This document shows positions 1-5,523 of a stretch of 12,307 nucleotides of DNA, piece after piece. The notes below the pieces were generated by a model that was given only the letters and a program-made list of their open reading frames with translations, did no database searches and had not been told where the DNA came from. Source of the stretch: Pseudomonadota bacterium. Its GTDB lineage: Bacteria; Pseudomonadota; Alphaproteobacteria; Rhizobiales; Methylopilaceae. Location: NCBI GenBank assembly GCA_023430145.1, contig JAEZCD010000046.1:1-12307 (forward strand). Reading direction: 5' to 3'. Made by a program: the position numbers and the translations under genes. Numbering within the stretch: the stretch's first letter is position 1; each line of letters opens with the position of its first letter.

Positions 1-11
1 CCCCAACCCCT

Positions 12-51
12 CACCCGCCCGCTTCGCGGGCACACTCTCCCCATGGGAGAG
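12..51. repeat. Dispersed palindromic (REP-like) intergenic element with two hairpins
   Basis: Two adjacent inverted repeats lie in the leader of the first gene. The first pairs GCCCGC (17-22) with GCGGGC (26-31) around a TTC loop. The second pairs CTCTCCC (35-41) with GGGAGAG (45-51) around CAT. Elements of this wording (CCCTCACCC, a short GC hairpin, then CTCTCCC-GGGAGAG) are common between genes in alphaproteobacterial genomes, which is family knowledge and not something tested here. No T-tract follows, so a terminator role for an upstream gene is possible but not shown. Copy number elsewhere in the genome cannot be seen. Confidence 0.55.
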
Positions 52-80
52 GGAAGATAAGGATTGGCGGGAAGACTCTC

Positions 81-386
81 ATGTGCGGGCTTTGCGGCGC
101 GTTCGGCGGCATCGAGCACTGGGCGGCCGGCAATGCCGGCGCCGCGGCCCCCGGCACGCCGACGGCCGAGCGCCGGGCCCGGGCAGAGGCGGCGAACGAG
201 GTGCTCGGCCTCTACGGCCTGACGCTCGAGGAGTGGGCCGGAAAGTTCACGCTCCGCTCGCGCACTGGGCGGATGGCGGTGGTCGAGCATTTTGGCGCGC
301 TGTGGCCGGAGGCGGAAAGGCTCTGCGGAAAACCCTGCGATCCGCTCGATCCGGCGATTCTCGAGCGCCTGGAGGGGCGCCGGTGA
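81..386 (+). CDS. Small four-cysteine protein coupled to a CobW GTPase
   Basis: This encodes 101 residues, starting at an ATG with a weak purine-rich ribosome site (GGGAAGA) about 6 bases upstream. It begins MCGLCG, so Cys2 and Cys5 form a CxxC pair, and a second pair sits near the C-terminus in LCGKPC. Four spaced cysteines suggest metal or redox binding. There is no signal peptide or membrane segment, so it is probably cytoplasmic. Its TGA overlaps the GTG start of the CobW-type GTPase by four bases (GTGA), so the two are almost certainly co-translated and probably work together. I do not recognise a named domain. A role as metal-binding partner or client of the GTPase is inference from coupling and cysteine content. 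The coding call is supported by the overlap and the codon bias. Confidence 0.75.
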   Translation: MCGLCGAFGGIEHWAAGNAGAAAPGTPTAERRARAEAANEVLGLYGLTLEEWAGKFTLRSRTGRMAVVEHFGALWPEAERLCGKPCDPLDPAILERLEGRR

Positions 387-1453
387 GCCTGCCGGTGCAC
401 GTGATCACCGGCTTCCTCGGCGCCGGCAAGACATCGCTGCTGCGGCGGCTCCTGGCGCTGCCCGAGCTCGGCGACACCGCCGTGATCGTCAACGAGCTCG
501 GCGAGGCGGGGCTCGATCACCTCCTGGTCGAGGAGGTCTTGGCCGAGGACGTGGTGCTGCTGAAGAGCGGCTGCGTCTGCTGCAGCGTCCGCGGCGATCT
601 GAAGGCGGCGCTGATCGCGCTGATGGAGCGCCGCCGGCGCGGCGAGATCCCGGCCTTCGCCCGCGTCGCGGTGGAGACCACCGGCATCGCCGATCCCGGG
701 CCGATCGCCGCCACCCTGATCGCCGATCCGATGCTGCGCCACCAGGCGCGCATGGGCAACATCGTCACCGTCGTCGACGTGCCGAACGGCCTCACAAATC
801 TCGACGCCTTCCCCGAGGCGCTGGCGCAGATCGCCGCCGCCGACCGGCTCGTTGTGACGAAGGCCGATCTGGCGTCGGCCGCGGAGACCGACCGGCTCGC
901 CGCGCGGCTCGCGGCGCTGAACCCGACGGCATCGATCCTCCGCCTCACGGAGCGGGATACGCCCGATGCCGACCTGCTGCTCAGCGATCCCGGCAATGAG
1001 GATGCCCGCAAGGCCGAGGTGACGCGCTGGCTCGCCGCTGCGGCGCGGCCGCACGCGTTCCGCGCCGACCCGCACCCCGACATCGCCGCCTTTGTCCTGC
1101 GCGCAAAAATGCCGATCGCCTGGCCGCGCTTTGCGCTGTGGCTGTCGATGCTGCTCAACCGGCACGGCGCAAACGTGCTGCGGCTGAAGGGCGTGCTCGA
1201 TCTCGAGGGCGTGGAAAGTCCGGTCGTCATCCAGGGGGTGCAGCACCAGATACATGCCCCGCAACATCTCGCCGCCTGGCCGGGACCGCGTGAGACGACC
1301 ATCGTTGTCATCGCCAAGCGCCTTGACCCGGCGCTGGTCAAGCGCTCGTTCAGGGCGTTCGTCGCACCCGGCGCCCATGCTCCGCTCGTCCCCGCGAAGG
1401 CGGTGACCCAGGCCGCTCCTGCCGCTGCTGGATGTCCGCCTTCGCGGGGATGA
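383..1453 (+). CDS. CobW/COG0523-family GTP-binding metallochaperone
   Basis: This encodes 356 residues from a GTG that follows a clear GGAGG site; the frame stays open further upstream, but the Walker A motif begins only 9 residues after the GTG. Visible motifs: Walker A GFLGAGKT (10-17), the family metal-binding GCVCC (Cys64, Cys66, Cys67), the Walker B-like ETTG (98-101) and the guanine-recognition motif TKAD (159-162). The CobW C-terminal domain follows at about 240-330, with the typical LRLKGVLDLEG and VQHQIHAP stretches. Family members are cytoplasmic GTPases that deliver Zn, Co or other metals to client proteins; which metal applies here cannot be read from the sequence. The natural domain ends near residue 330 (KRSFRAFV). 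The last 22 or so residues are encoded by a palindromic repeat that also supplies the TGA stop. No cobalamin genes are adjacent, so I do not name it cobW. Confidence 0.93.
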   Translation: MSLPVHVITGFLGAGKTSLLRRLLALPELGDTAVIVNELGEAGLDHLLVEEVLAEDVVLLKSGCVCCSVRGDLKAALIALMERRRRGEIPAFARVAVETTGIADPGPIAATLIADPMLRHQARMGNIVTVVDVPNGLTNLDAFPEALAQIAAADRLVVTKADLASAAETDRLAARLAALNPTASILRLTERDTPDADLLLSDPGNEDARKAEVTRWLAAAARPHAFRADPHPDIAAFVLRAKMPIAWPRFALWLSMLLNRHGANVLRLKGVLDLEGVESPVVIQGVQHQIHAPQHLAAWPGPRETTIVVIAKRLDPALVKRSFRAFVAPGAHAPLVPAKAVTQAAPAAAGCPPSRG

Positions 1454-1454
1454 G
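1385..1454. repeat. Palindromic repeat element that forms the 3' end of the CobW-type gene
   Basis: The left arm (1385-1403, CTCGTCCCCGCGAAGGCGG) pairs with the right arm (1436-1454, CCGCCTTCGCGGGGATGAG) at 18 of 19 positions. Inside them a weaker CCAG/CTGG pair lies in the 32-base loop region. The core CCCGCGAAGGCGG with a CCAG-CTGG interior matches a style of intergenic palindrome common in Rhizobiales and relatives. Here it lies inside the reading frame: the arms encode part of the last 22 residues of the GTPase, and the stop codon TGA (1451-1453) is in the right arm. The RNA hairpin could also act as a transcript end stabiliser. Confidence 0.7.
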
Positions 1455-1512
1455 CGGCGGAGAGCGCGAAGAACGCCTGCGACCGTAATCGACCGCCGGA
1501 GGCGCCGGCCAA

Positions 1513-1531
1513 ACGAGGCACGGAGCCTCGT
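1513..1531. terminator. Hairpin between convergent genes, possible terminator
   Basis: ACGAGGC (1513-1519) pairs perfectly with GCCTCGT (1525-1531) around a 5-base loop. It sits between the convergent ends of the CobW-type gene and the ATP-grasp gene, where a bidirectional terminator is expected. Neither side has a clear T-tract, so intrinsic termination is uncertain. Confidence 0.3.
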
Positions 1532-1569
1532 GGCAGTCGGGCCTCGTTCCGAAGCGATCGCGCACCGGA

Positions 1570-2553
1570 CTAAGGCCGGATGGCGGGGCCGATGCCGTCC
1601 GGCCGGGTGCGCATGCGCCGATGGCGCGCGAGAAAATCGTCCTCGATCTCGACCGTGCCCGTTTCGCCGCGATGCACGTCGAGCGCGTTGAAGGCCTCGA
1701 GCCGCATGCCCCAGGAGAGCCTGATGGCCTCTTGCCGCGACTCCGGGATCTTCTCGAAGTCCACCTCCTTCAGGTTCGGCGAGGAGTTGATCTCGTAGAT
1801 CTGCGGCTGACCCTCGACGACGCCGATATCTGCGCGCCCATATTCCAGATGAGCCAGCTCGAACGCCCGCCGCACCGTATCGAGATACCTGTTCTCCTTG
1901 ACGAATTCGAGCTCCATCGGGTGGTATTTCGCATTCTCCGGATCGGAGAAGCCGTGCTTCACCGCCCAGATCTTCTGCAGGACCATTCCCTCGGGGACGA
2001 ACCGATCGCCGATCCGGAACGTCGCGAACCGGCGGAAGAGGCCGGGCGCGATCGGCTCGCCACAGTATTCGGTGATCAACAGACCACGCAGCGGAATACC
2101 GCCGGCGACGAGGCGGGCGAGCACTTTCACGAGCGTCTCGGCATCCGGAATGAGGTCGTGGATCATGGCCGCATGGTCGCCTTCCATGCGTACAAACACC
2201 GGGAAGCGCGACGGCATCGGCAGGTCGTCGGCGCGATAGGTGGTGAAGCGGTTTATCCCGACCCTGTGGAGAGTGCGCAACAATTGGTACTTGGCCAACG
2301 CGCGCGCCGGATTGTTGAGGACTTTGCAGCCCGCCGCCCGCAACACCATGTAGAGCCGGGCGGCCAGCCGCAGCTCCCACGGATACATGCGCTCGAAATC
2401 GGTGAAAAAATAGGTCGCGCGCGGCAGCGACGTCTGCACGAAGGCGGACTCGTAGGCGAGCACCGATACTTCCAGGCCCGATTCGCGGACATCGGGCATC
2501 AGCAGTCGGTCGACCGTGTACTCGTGCCCGACTGAAACGAGGAAGGTCAGCAT
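1570..2553 (-). CDS. ATP-grasp enzyme, candidate peptide-modifying ligase
   Basis: This encodes 327 residues from an ATG at 2553. The frame stays open further upstream, but those extra residues are Pro/Ser/Arg-rich and unlike a fold, so I chose this start; its ribosome site is weak. The order fits ATP-grasp enzymes: an N-terminal pre-ATP-grasp part (about 1-85), a Lys at 88 in AKYQLLRTL, a strand FPVFVRMEGDH (117-127), a second strand ITEYCG (160-165), Asp242 in RADIGVVEG, and the Mg-binding signature EINSSPNL (254-261). Where RimK-like enzymes often have the strand Lys, this one has Arg122. ATP-grasp enzymes activate a carboxylate as acyl phosphate and join it to an amine or alcohol; in graspetides they cross-link side chains of a precursor peptide. 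The divergent repeat-peptide gene with its invariant Thr and Lys, plus a peptide hydroxylase-like gene, suggests such a role here. The fold is well supported. The substrate is inference. Confidence 0.85.
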   Translation of the reverse strand: MLTFLVSVGHEYTVDRLLMPDVRESGLEVSVLAYESAFVQTSLPRATYFFTDFERMYPWELRLAARLYMVLRAAGCKVLNNPARALAKYQLLRTLHRVGINRFTTYRADDLPMPSRFPVFVRMEGDHAAMIHDLIPDAETLVKVLARLVAGGIPLRGLLITEYCGEPIAPGLFRRFATFRIGDRFVPEGMVLQKIWAVKHGFSDPENAKYHPMELEFVKENRYLDTVRRAFELAHLEYGRADIGVVEGQPQIYEINSSPNLKEVDFEKIPESRQEAIRLSWGMRLEAFNALDVHRGETGTVEIEDDFLARHRRMRTRPDGIGPAIRP

Positions 2554-2591
2554 CCGGAAGCTCTTTTCGGTGACACGAGGGCGGAACGGAG

Positions 2592-2613
2592 GGCTCGGAC
2601 CGGCCTCCGAGCC
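2592..2613. promoter_or_regulatory. Perfect 8-bp dyad, candidate operator or leader hairpin
   Basis: GGCTCGGA (2592-2599) and TCCGAGCC (2606-2613) are exact inverted repeats around CCGGCC. The dyad starts 39 bases upstream of the ATP-grasp start codon and ends 154 bases upstream of the repeat-peptide start. It could be an operator for a dimeric regulator, or a hairpin in the ATP-grasp mRNA leader. The symmetry is seen directly; the role is inference. Confidence 0.4.
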
Positions 2614-2752
2614 GGGCGCGCGTTGCGCCGTCCTCGTCCGCCATGGTATCCAGGAGCCCGAGAGAGTGGACCGTGGGCTTTTTGCCAGCAAGGGCGGTGC
2701 GCCTCAACTGCGACGATTTCAGCCCGCTCGCTCCGGACGGGTACGGTCATTC

Positions 2753-2760
2753 AGGGAGGA
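2753..2760 (+). promoter_or_regulatory. Strong ribosome binding site fixing the repeat-peptide start
   Basis: AGGGAGGA lies 7 bases before the ATG at 2768. It decides this start over an in-frame ATG at 2516, which would add 84 residues of non-repeat sequence lying over the divergent ATP-grasp gene's start and the promoter region. The strength of the site fits an abundantly made peptide substrate. Confidence 0.75.
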
Positions 2761-2767
2761 CATTCCG

Positions 2768-3571
2768 ATGAGCGCGAGAACGACTGTCGAAAGCCTCGAT
2801 CTGCCGCTCGCGACGGCCGGGCTCGCCGTCGGGGTCGGCCCGAAGCTGGGACCGCGTGGCGACGTCGCGCCGCTGGATCTGCCGCTCGCCACCGATGGCC
2901 TCCGCGTCGGGATGGGCGTGAAGATGGGCCCGCGCACCCGCGGCGACGTCGCGCCGCTCGATCTGCCACTCGCCACCGAGGGCCTCCGCGTGGGAATGGG
3001 CGTGAAGATGGGACCGCGGACCCGCGGCGACGTCGCGCCGCTCGATCTGCCGCTCGCCACCGAGGGTCTCCGCGTCGGAATGGGACCGAAAGTCGGCCCG
3101 CAAACCCGCGGCGACGTCGCGCCGCTCGACCTGCCGCTCGCAACGGCGGGCCTCGCTGTCGGCGTCGGCCTACCCAAAGACCGGCCGCAGGCGAGCTCCG
3201 AGATCGACCTTCCTCTGGCTACCTCCGGTCTCTGCGTCGGCGTCGCCCCGAAAGTCGGCCCGCGGACCCGCGGCGACCTCGAACTGCCGCTGGCGACGCA
3301 CGGGCTCGTATTCGGCGCCCAGATCAAGGCCGGGCCGCGGGGTGACCTCGAGCCGCTGCCGCTGGCCACGCACGGGCTCGCGGTGGGCGCCCTCGTGAAG
3401 AACGCCCCGCCCAAGGGCGATGCGGACCTCGAGTTGCCGCTCGCGACCAAGGGCCTCTCCGTCGGCGCCTCGACCAAGATGGGACCGAAGGCCGGCGACA
3501 ACGCGCCGCTCGCCCTGCCGCTCGCGACCAACGGTCTCGCTGTCGGCGTCGGCGTTCTGAAGGTGCATTGA
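2768..3571 (+). CDS. Ten-repeat protein, candidate multi-core RiPP precursor
   Basis: This encodes 267 residues. After about 10 leading residues (MSARTTVESL) the whole protein is ten tandem units of 24-28 residues. LPLAT begins at residues 12, 38, 66, 94, 122, 148, 173, 197, 223 and 250. All ten units carry LPLATxGL, with x = A, D, E, E, A, S, H, H, K, N in order. Nine continue xVG (unit 7 has VFG). All ten have a Lys 7-8 residues after the GL, and most then have GP, basic residues and GD. There is no signal peptide, membrane segment, Trp or Tyr, and only one Cys (unit 6) and one Phe (unit 7). I know no named family for it. The invariant Thr and Lys near recurring Asp would suit ester or amide cross-linking by the neighbouring ATP-grasp enzyme, and a peptide hydroxylase-like gene lies downstream. 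I therefore infer a modified peptide precursor with the signal repeated in each unit and no long leader. A repetitive structural or binding protein is the alternative. Confidence 0.85.
   Translation: MSARTTVESLDLPLATAGLAVGVGPKLGPRGDVAPLDLPLATDGLRVGMGVKMGPRTRGDVAPLDLPLATEGLRVGMGVKMGPRTRGDVAPLDLPLATEGLRVGMGPKVGPQTRGDVAPLDLPLATAGLAVGVGLPKDRPQASSEIDLPLATSGLCVGVAPKVGPRTRGDLELPLATHGLVFGAQIKAGPRGDLEPLPLATHGLAVGALVKNAPPKGDADLELPLATKGLSVGASTKMGPKAGDNAPLALPLATNGLAVGVGVLKVH
2798..3568 (+). repeat. In-frame tandem repeat, ten units, 84-bp period in the core
   Basis: The block GGCGACGTCGCGCCGCT recurs at 2858, 2942, 3026 and 3110, exactly 84 bp apart. Units 2-4 are thus 28 codons each and nearly identical in DNA, while unit 1 (26 codons) and units 5-10 (24-28 codons; the last unit is 18) have drifted in length and sequence. 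This points to recent duplication or homogenisation of the central units. Differences are mostly synonymous or fall at the variable position after LPLAT, so the protein motif is under selection. Confidence 0.9.
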
Positions 3572-3595
3572 CCGCCGACGGCTCGATCCGTCGAG

Positions 3596-3635
3596 AACGC
3601 CCGCCGGCTCGGCCGCGCGGGCGTTTGCTTGTCTT
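3596..3635 (+). terminator. Rho-independent-type terminator or attenuator after the repeat-peptide gene
   Basis: AACGCCCGC (3596-3604) pairs perfectly with GCGGGCGTT (3617-3625) around a 12-base loop, followed by the T-rich TTGCTTGTCTT. It starts 25 bases after the stop codon and 85 bases before the next gene on the same strand. This is the usual place for a partial terminator that keeps a peptide precursor abundant and its modifying enzyme scarce. The T-tract is interrupted, which fits partial readthrough. Confidence 0.65.
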
Positions 3636-3680
3636 AAGAGTGAATCGCCCCCGGAGGGCGACAACGCAAGGAGCCGTGCC

Positions 3681-4697
3681 ATGGCGGGCGAGTTCGGGTT
3701 CGAGCCTGACGCCGAGCGGGCGGCACGCCTGTCGGCGGAGATCGCCGACCGTTTCGCCGCGAGCCTGCGCATCGTCGCCGACCGCCTCGCCGACCAGCCG
3801 GGCCTCGATCGCGCGACCCTCGAAAGGCTCGCCGACGAGACCGCCGCCGCCCGGCGGCTCGACCCGACGCGGTCGGCACTGTTCCATCGGGCGGTCGCGG
3901 CCTTCCGCGCCGGCGATCGGCCCGCGGCGGCGCGACTCGTCGGCCGGCTCGGTGAGTTTCCGCAGCGCCCGACCGCGATGCCGCCGCAGATCGCCGATCT
4001 CGACGATGCCGATCTCGGGTCCGGCATGGCGACGATCTTCACCGAGCTCGTCGACATCGAGCCCGAGAACCGGCTCGACTTCGTGGCCGCCGGTCCCGCA
4101 ACCAAGGCGCAGGTGAAGGCCTATCTCGCGCGCTCGGCGGAGATCATGCGCGCCGACGCCCCCGCCCTCGCCGCCGAGATCGAGCAGCTGACGACGCTCG
4201 TCGTCGTCGCCGACCAGGGCCCGCAGCGCCTCATCACCGCGCACGGGGTCTCCGCCTTCGAGGTCTGGGGCGCGGTCTGCCTGCAGGGCCCGAGCATCGA
4301 CTCGGCCATGGATTTCCTCGAGAGCTTCACGCACGAGTGCGCGCATCTGCTGCTCTATGCGCTGGCGGTCGGCGGCCCGGTGGTGGAGAACCCGCGCGAT
4401 CAGCGCATCTGGTCGCCGTTCCGCGGCCAGTTCCGCACGGTCGACGGCGTGTTTCACGCCACCTTCGTGCTGGCTCGGATGATCTATGTCCTCGACGCCG
4501 CGCTCGCCGGCACGACGCTGACCGCCGAGGAGCGCGACGAGGCCGAGCGGCGCCGGGCGGAGAATTACGAGACGTTCCTCGAGAGCCTCTCCTTCCTCCG
4601 TGAGCACGCGATCTTCACCGAGCGCGGCCGGCCGCTGATCGACGGCGCCGAGGCCTATGTGCGCCGCTCGCCGGTCGCCGCCGCCGTGCCGGCCTGA
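3681..4697 (+). CDS. HExxH peptide-modification protein (aKG-HExxH-type hydroxylase-like)
   Basis: This encodes 338 residues from an ATG 7 bases after AAGGAG (3668-3673). The N-terminal half is helical and Ala/Arg-rich. The key part is HECAH (218-222) within FTHECAHLLLYAL, then SPFRGQFRTVDGVFHATFVLARM with a further His259. This arrangement of HExxH, a PxR region and GVxH matches, as I recall it, the mod_HExxH family of RiPP loci, some members of which are annotated as iron and 2-oxoglutarate-dependent peptide beta-hydroxylases. These are soluble oxygenases, not proteases, despite the motif. It lies just downstream of the ten-repeat protein on the same strand, so that protein is the obvious substrate. 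The Asp, His and Asn residues in the repeats are candidate hydroxylation sites, which is inference. Family assignment is by motif pattern only; a zinc peptidase is the main alternative. Confidence 0.78.
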   Translation: MAGEFGFEPDAERAARLSAEIADRFAASLRIVADRLADQPGLDRATLERLADETAAARRLDPTRSALFHRAVAAFRAGDRPAAARLVGRLGEFPQRPTAMPPQIADLDDADLGSGMATIFTELVDIEPENRLDFVAAGPATKAQVKAYLARSAEIMRADAPALAAEIEQLTTLVVVADQGPQRLITAHGVSAFEVWGAVCLQGPSIDSAMDFLESFTHECAHLLLYALAVGGPVVENPRDQRIWSPFRGQFRTVDGVFHATFVLARMIYVLDAALAGTTLTAEERDEAERRRAENYETFLESLSFLREHAIFTERGRPLIDGAEAYVRRSPVAAAVPA

Positions 4698-4710
4698 GCG
4701 GGAAGCTCCT

Positions 4711-4779
4711 CGTCGGTGCGAGGAGCGCAGCGACCAAGCAATCCAGCTTTGCGGCGCAGCGAGAGAAGCTTGATTGCTT
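4711..4779. repeat. Dispersed repeat fragment with hairpin, possible terminator
   Basis: GTGCGAGGAGCGCAGCGAC followed by AAGCAATCCAG resembles the widespread intergenic repeat that reads roughly TTGCGAGGAGC, GAAGCAATCCAG. AAGCAATCCAGCTT (4736-4749) pairs with AAGCTTGATTGCTT (4766-4779) at 13 of 14 positions around a 16-base loop. It begins 13 bases after the hydroxylase-like gene and could end its transcript. Confidence 0.55.
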
Positions 4780-4782
4780 CTC

Positions 4783-4975
4783 TTAGCCTGCGGACGCGGG
4801 CGTGCCTTGGCGAGCCTCAGCGCGAACGGGATGGCGCGGCATCGTCAGTTTTCGAAGGTACGAACCGGGCGTCATCCGAACCTTGCGTTTGAAGACCGGT
4901 CGGAAGAACGCGAGATTCTCCTAGCCGACTTCACTTGCGATGGCGTCGGCCGATCTGTCGGTTGGGCTCCAGCTT
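4783..4975 (-). pseudogene. Decayed C-terminal fragment of an AraC/GlxA-type regulator
   Basis: Read leftward, this strand gives TDRSADAIASEVG, a TAG stop (4921-4923), then ENLAFFRPVFKRK and VRMTPGSYLRKL. That is the second helix-turn-helix of AraC-family regulators (compare the general pattern IAxEVGYExxAFFRRxFKRxxGxTPxxYR). The stop replaces the Tyr of EVGYE. Just upstream, KLEP joins this frame only through a 1-base shift. The fragment ends at TAA (4783-4785). No first helix-turn-helix or sensing domain is visible to the right, so this is a relic of about 64 codons and not a working gene. Confidence 0.65.
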
Positions 4976-5523
4976 GATCGGCCGCGACGGTGTCGTCGTC
5001 GAGTTTTCATCCGCGGAGGCCAAGGCGTTCCTCGAGGTAAAGCAGGACATCGACGACGCTCGTGAAAGAGCGACACGCGACGACGATCGCCCGCGAACCA
5101 TTCTCACAGTCGCCTGAGGAATAGCCCGGAGAATGGTGGCCTGCGCTCGCTCGGCCGCTCGAGGGGCGCGGTGCCGCGGCCCAACTCGCTTGGGGGGAAG
5201 CTTCGCAGCCAACCACGCTCTCGGGCCGCGCGATCTCTCGCGTGCGTAGGGCCAGGGACCGGTTCAGGGCTAGGCCAGCGGCGATCCGGAGCTATCAGCC
5301 TCCGGCGAGACCTCGCGAAATCACGCTCCCGGGGTCTCTCCGATCACGTCGGGTTCACGCCACCGTGGGACCGTCCCGCCGTAACCCGAGAGATGGAGGA
5401 ATGAAACGCTCGAGAATGGGACTGGGAAAGACTGGAGAGTCACGAATCCTCGGTTACGCGCTGCCCTAAGCCCACAAAGCGAGCAACGAGCCGACTTCAG
5501 TCTGTCCATAATGGAGGCTAACG
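4976..5523. other. Non-coding stretch, no recognisable gene
   Basis: About 550 bases with only short, unconvincing open frames. One of them (4935-5117, + strand, TTG start) has a residue mix that could be a gene remnant (VVVEFSSAEAKAFLEVKQDI), but I do not recognise it. GC falls from about 5370 rightward. The last bases hold the ribosome site GGAGG (5513-5517) of the next gene. No tRNA, repeat array or clear promoter was seen. Confidence 0.5.

Larger units (their letters stand above)
2554..2767. promoter_or_regulatory. Divergent intergenic region between ATP-grasp and repeat-peptide genes
   Basis: These 214 bases separate the two start codons and must hold both promoters. A weak sigma70-like pair reading rightward is TTGCCA (2682-2687) with TCAACT (2704-2709), spacer 16; I rate it low. 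The region also contains a perfect 8-bp dyad (2592-2613), described separately. Nothing else is recognised. Confidence 0.4.

Noticed and set aside
2554..2691. Longer N-terminus (46 residues) for the ATP-grasp protein
   Set aside because: The extra residues are Pro/Ser/Arg-rich, fall in the promoter region and precede the natural first beta strand MLTFLVSVGHE.
212..2707. Very long open frame on the - strand (831 codons)
   Set aside because: It runs antisense through the CobW-type gene and out of frame through the ATP-grasp gene; its product is Arg/Gly/His-rich with no family features. High GC makes such shadow frames common.
2516..2767. Longer N-terminus for the repeat protein, in frame from an ATG at 2516
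   Set aside because: It would lie over the divergent ATP-grasp gene's start and the shared promoter region, while a strong AGGGAGGA site sits correctly before the ATG at 2768.
2858..3130. CRISPR or non-coding satellite array
   Set aside because: The 84-bp units have no spacers, stay in frame and vary mostly in ways that keep the protein motif, so they are coding repeats.
2930..3290. RGD tripeptides in the repeats as cell-adhesion motifs
   Set aside because: They are part of a longer RTRGD linker in a protein with no signal peptide; nothing supports surface adhesion.
3681..4697. Calling the HECAH protein a zinc protease
   Set aside because: The surrounding residues (FTHECAHLLLY, SPFRGQ, GVFHATF) fit the peptide-modifying HExxH family better, and there is no signal peptide or third zinc ligand of a known peptidase clan that I can identify.
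4935..5117. 60-codon TTG-start frame as a small gene
   Set aside because: No ribosome site, overlap with the AraC relic and no recognisable family; kept only as a note in the intergenic entry.
5171..5404. 77-codon + strand frame
   Set aside because: Arg/Ser-rich, no ribosome site and no family features; looks like chance reading of GC-rich spacer.
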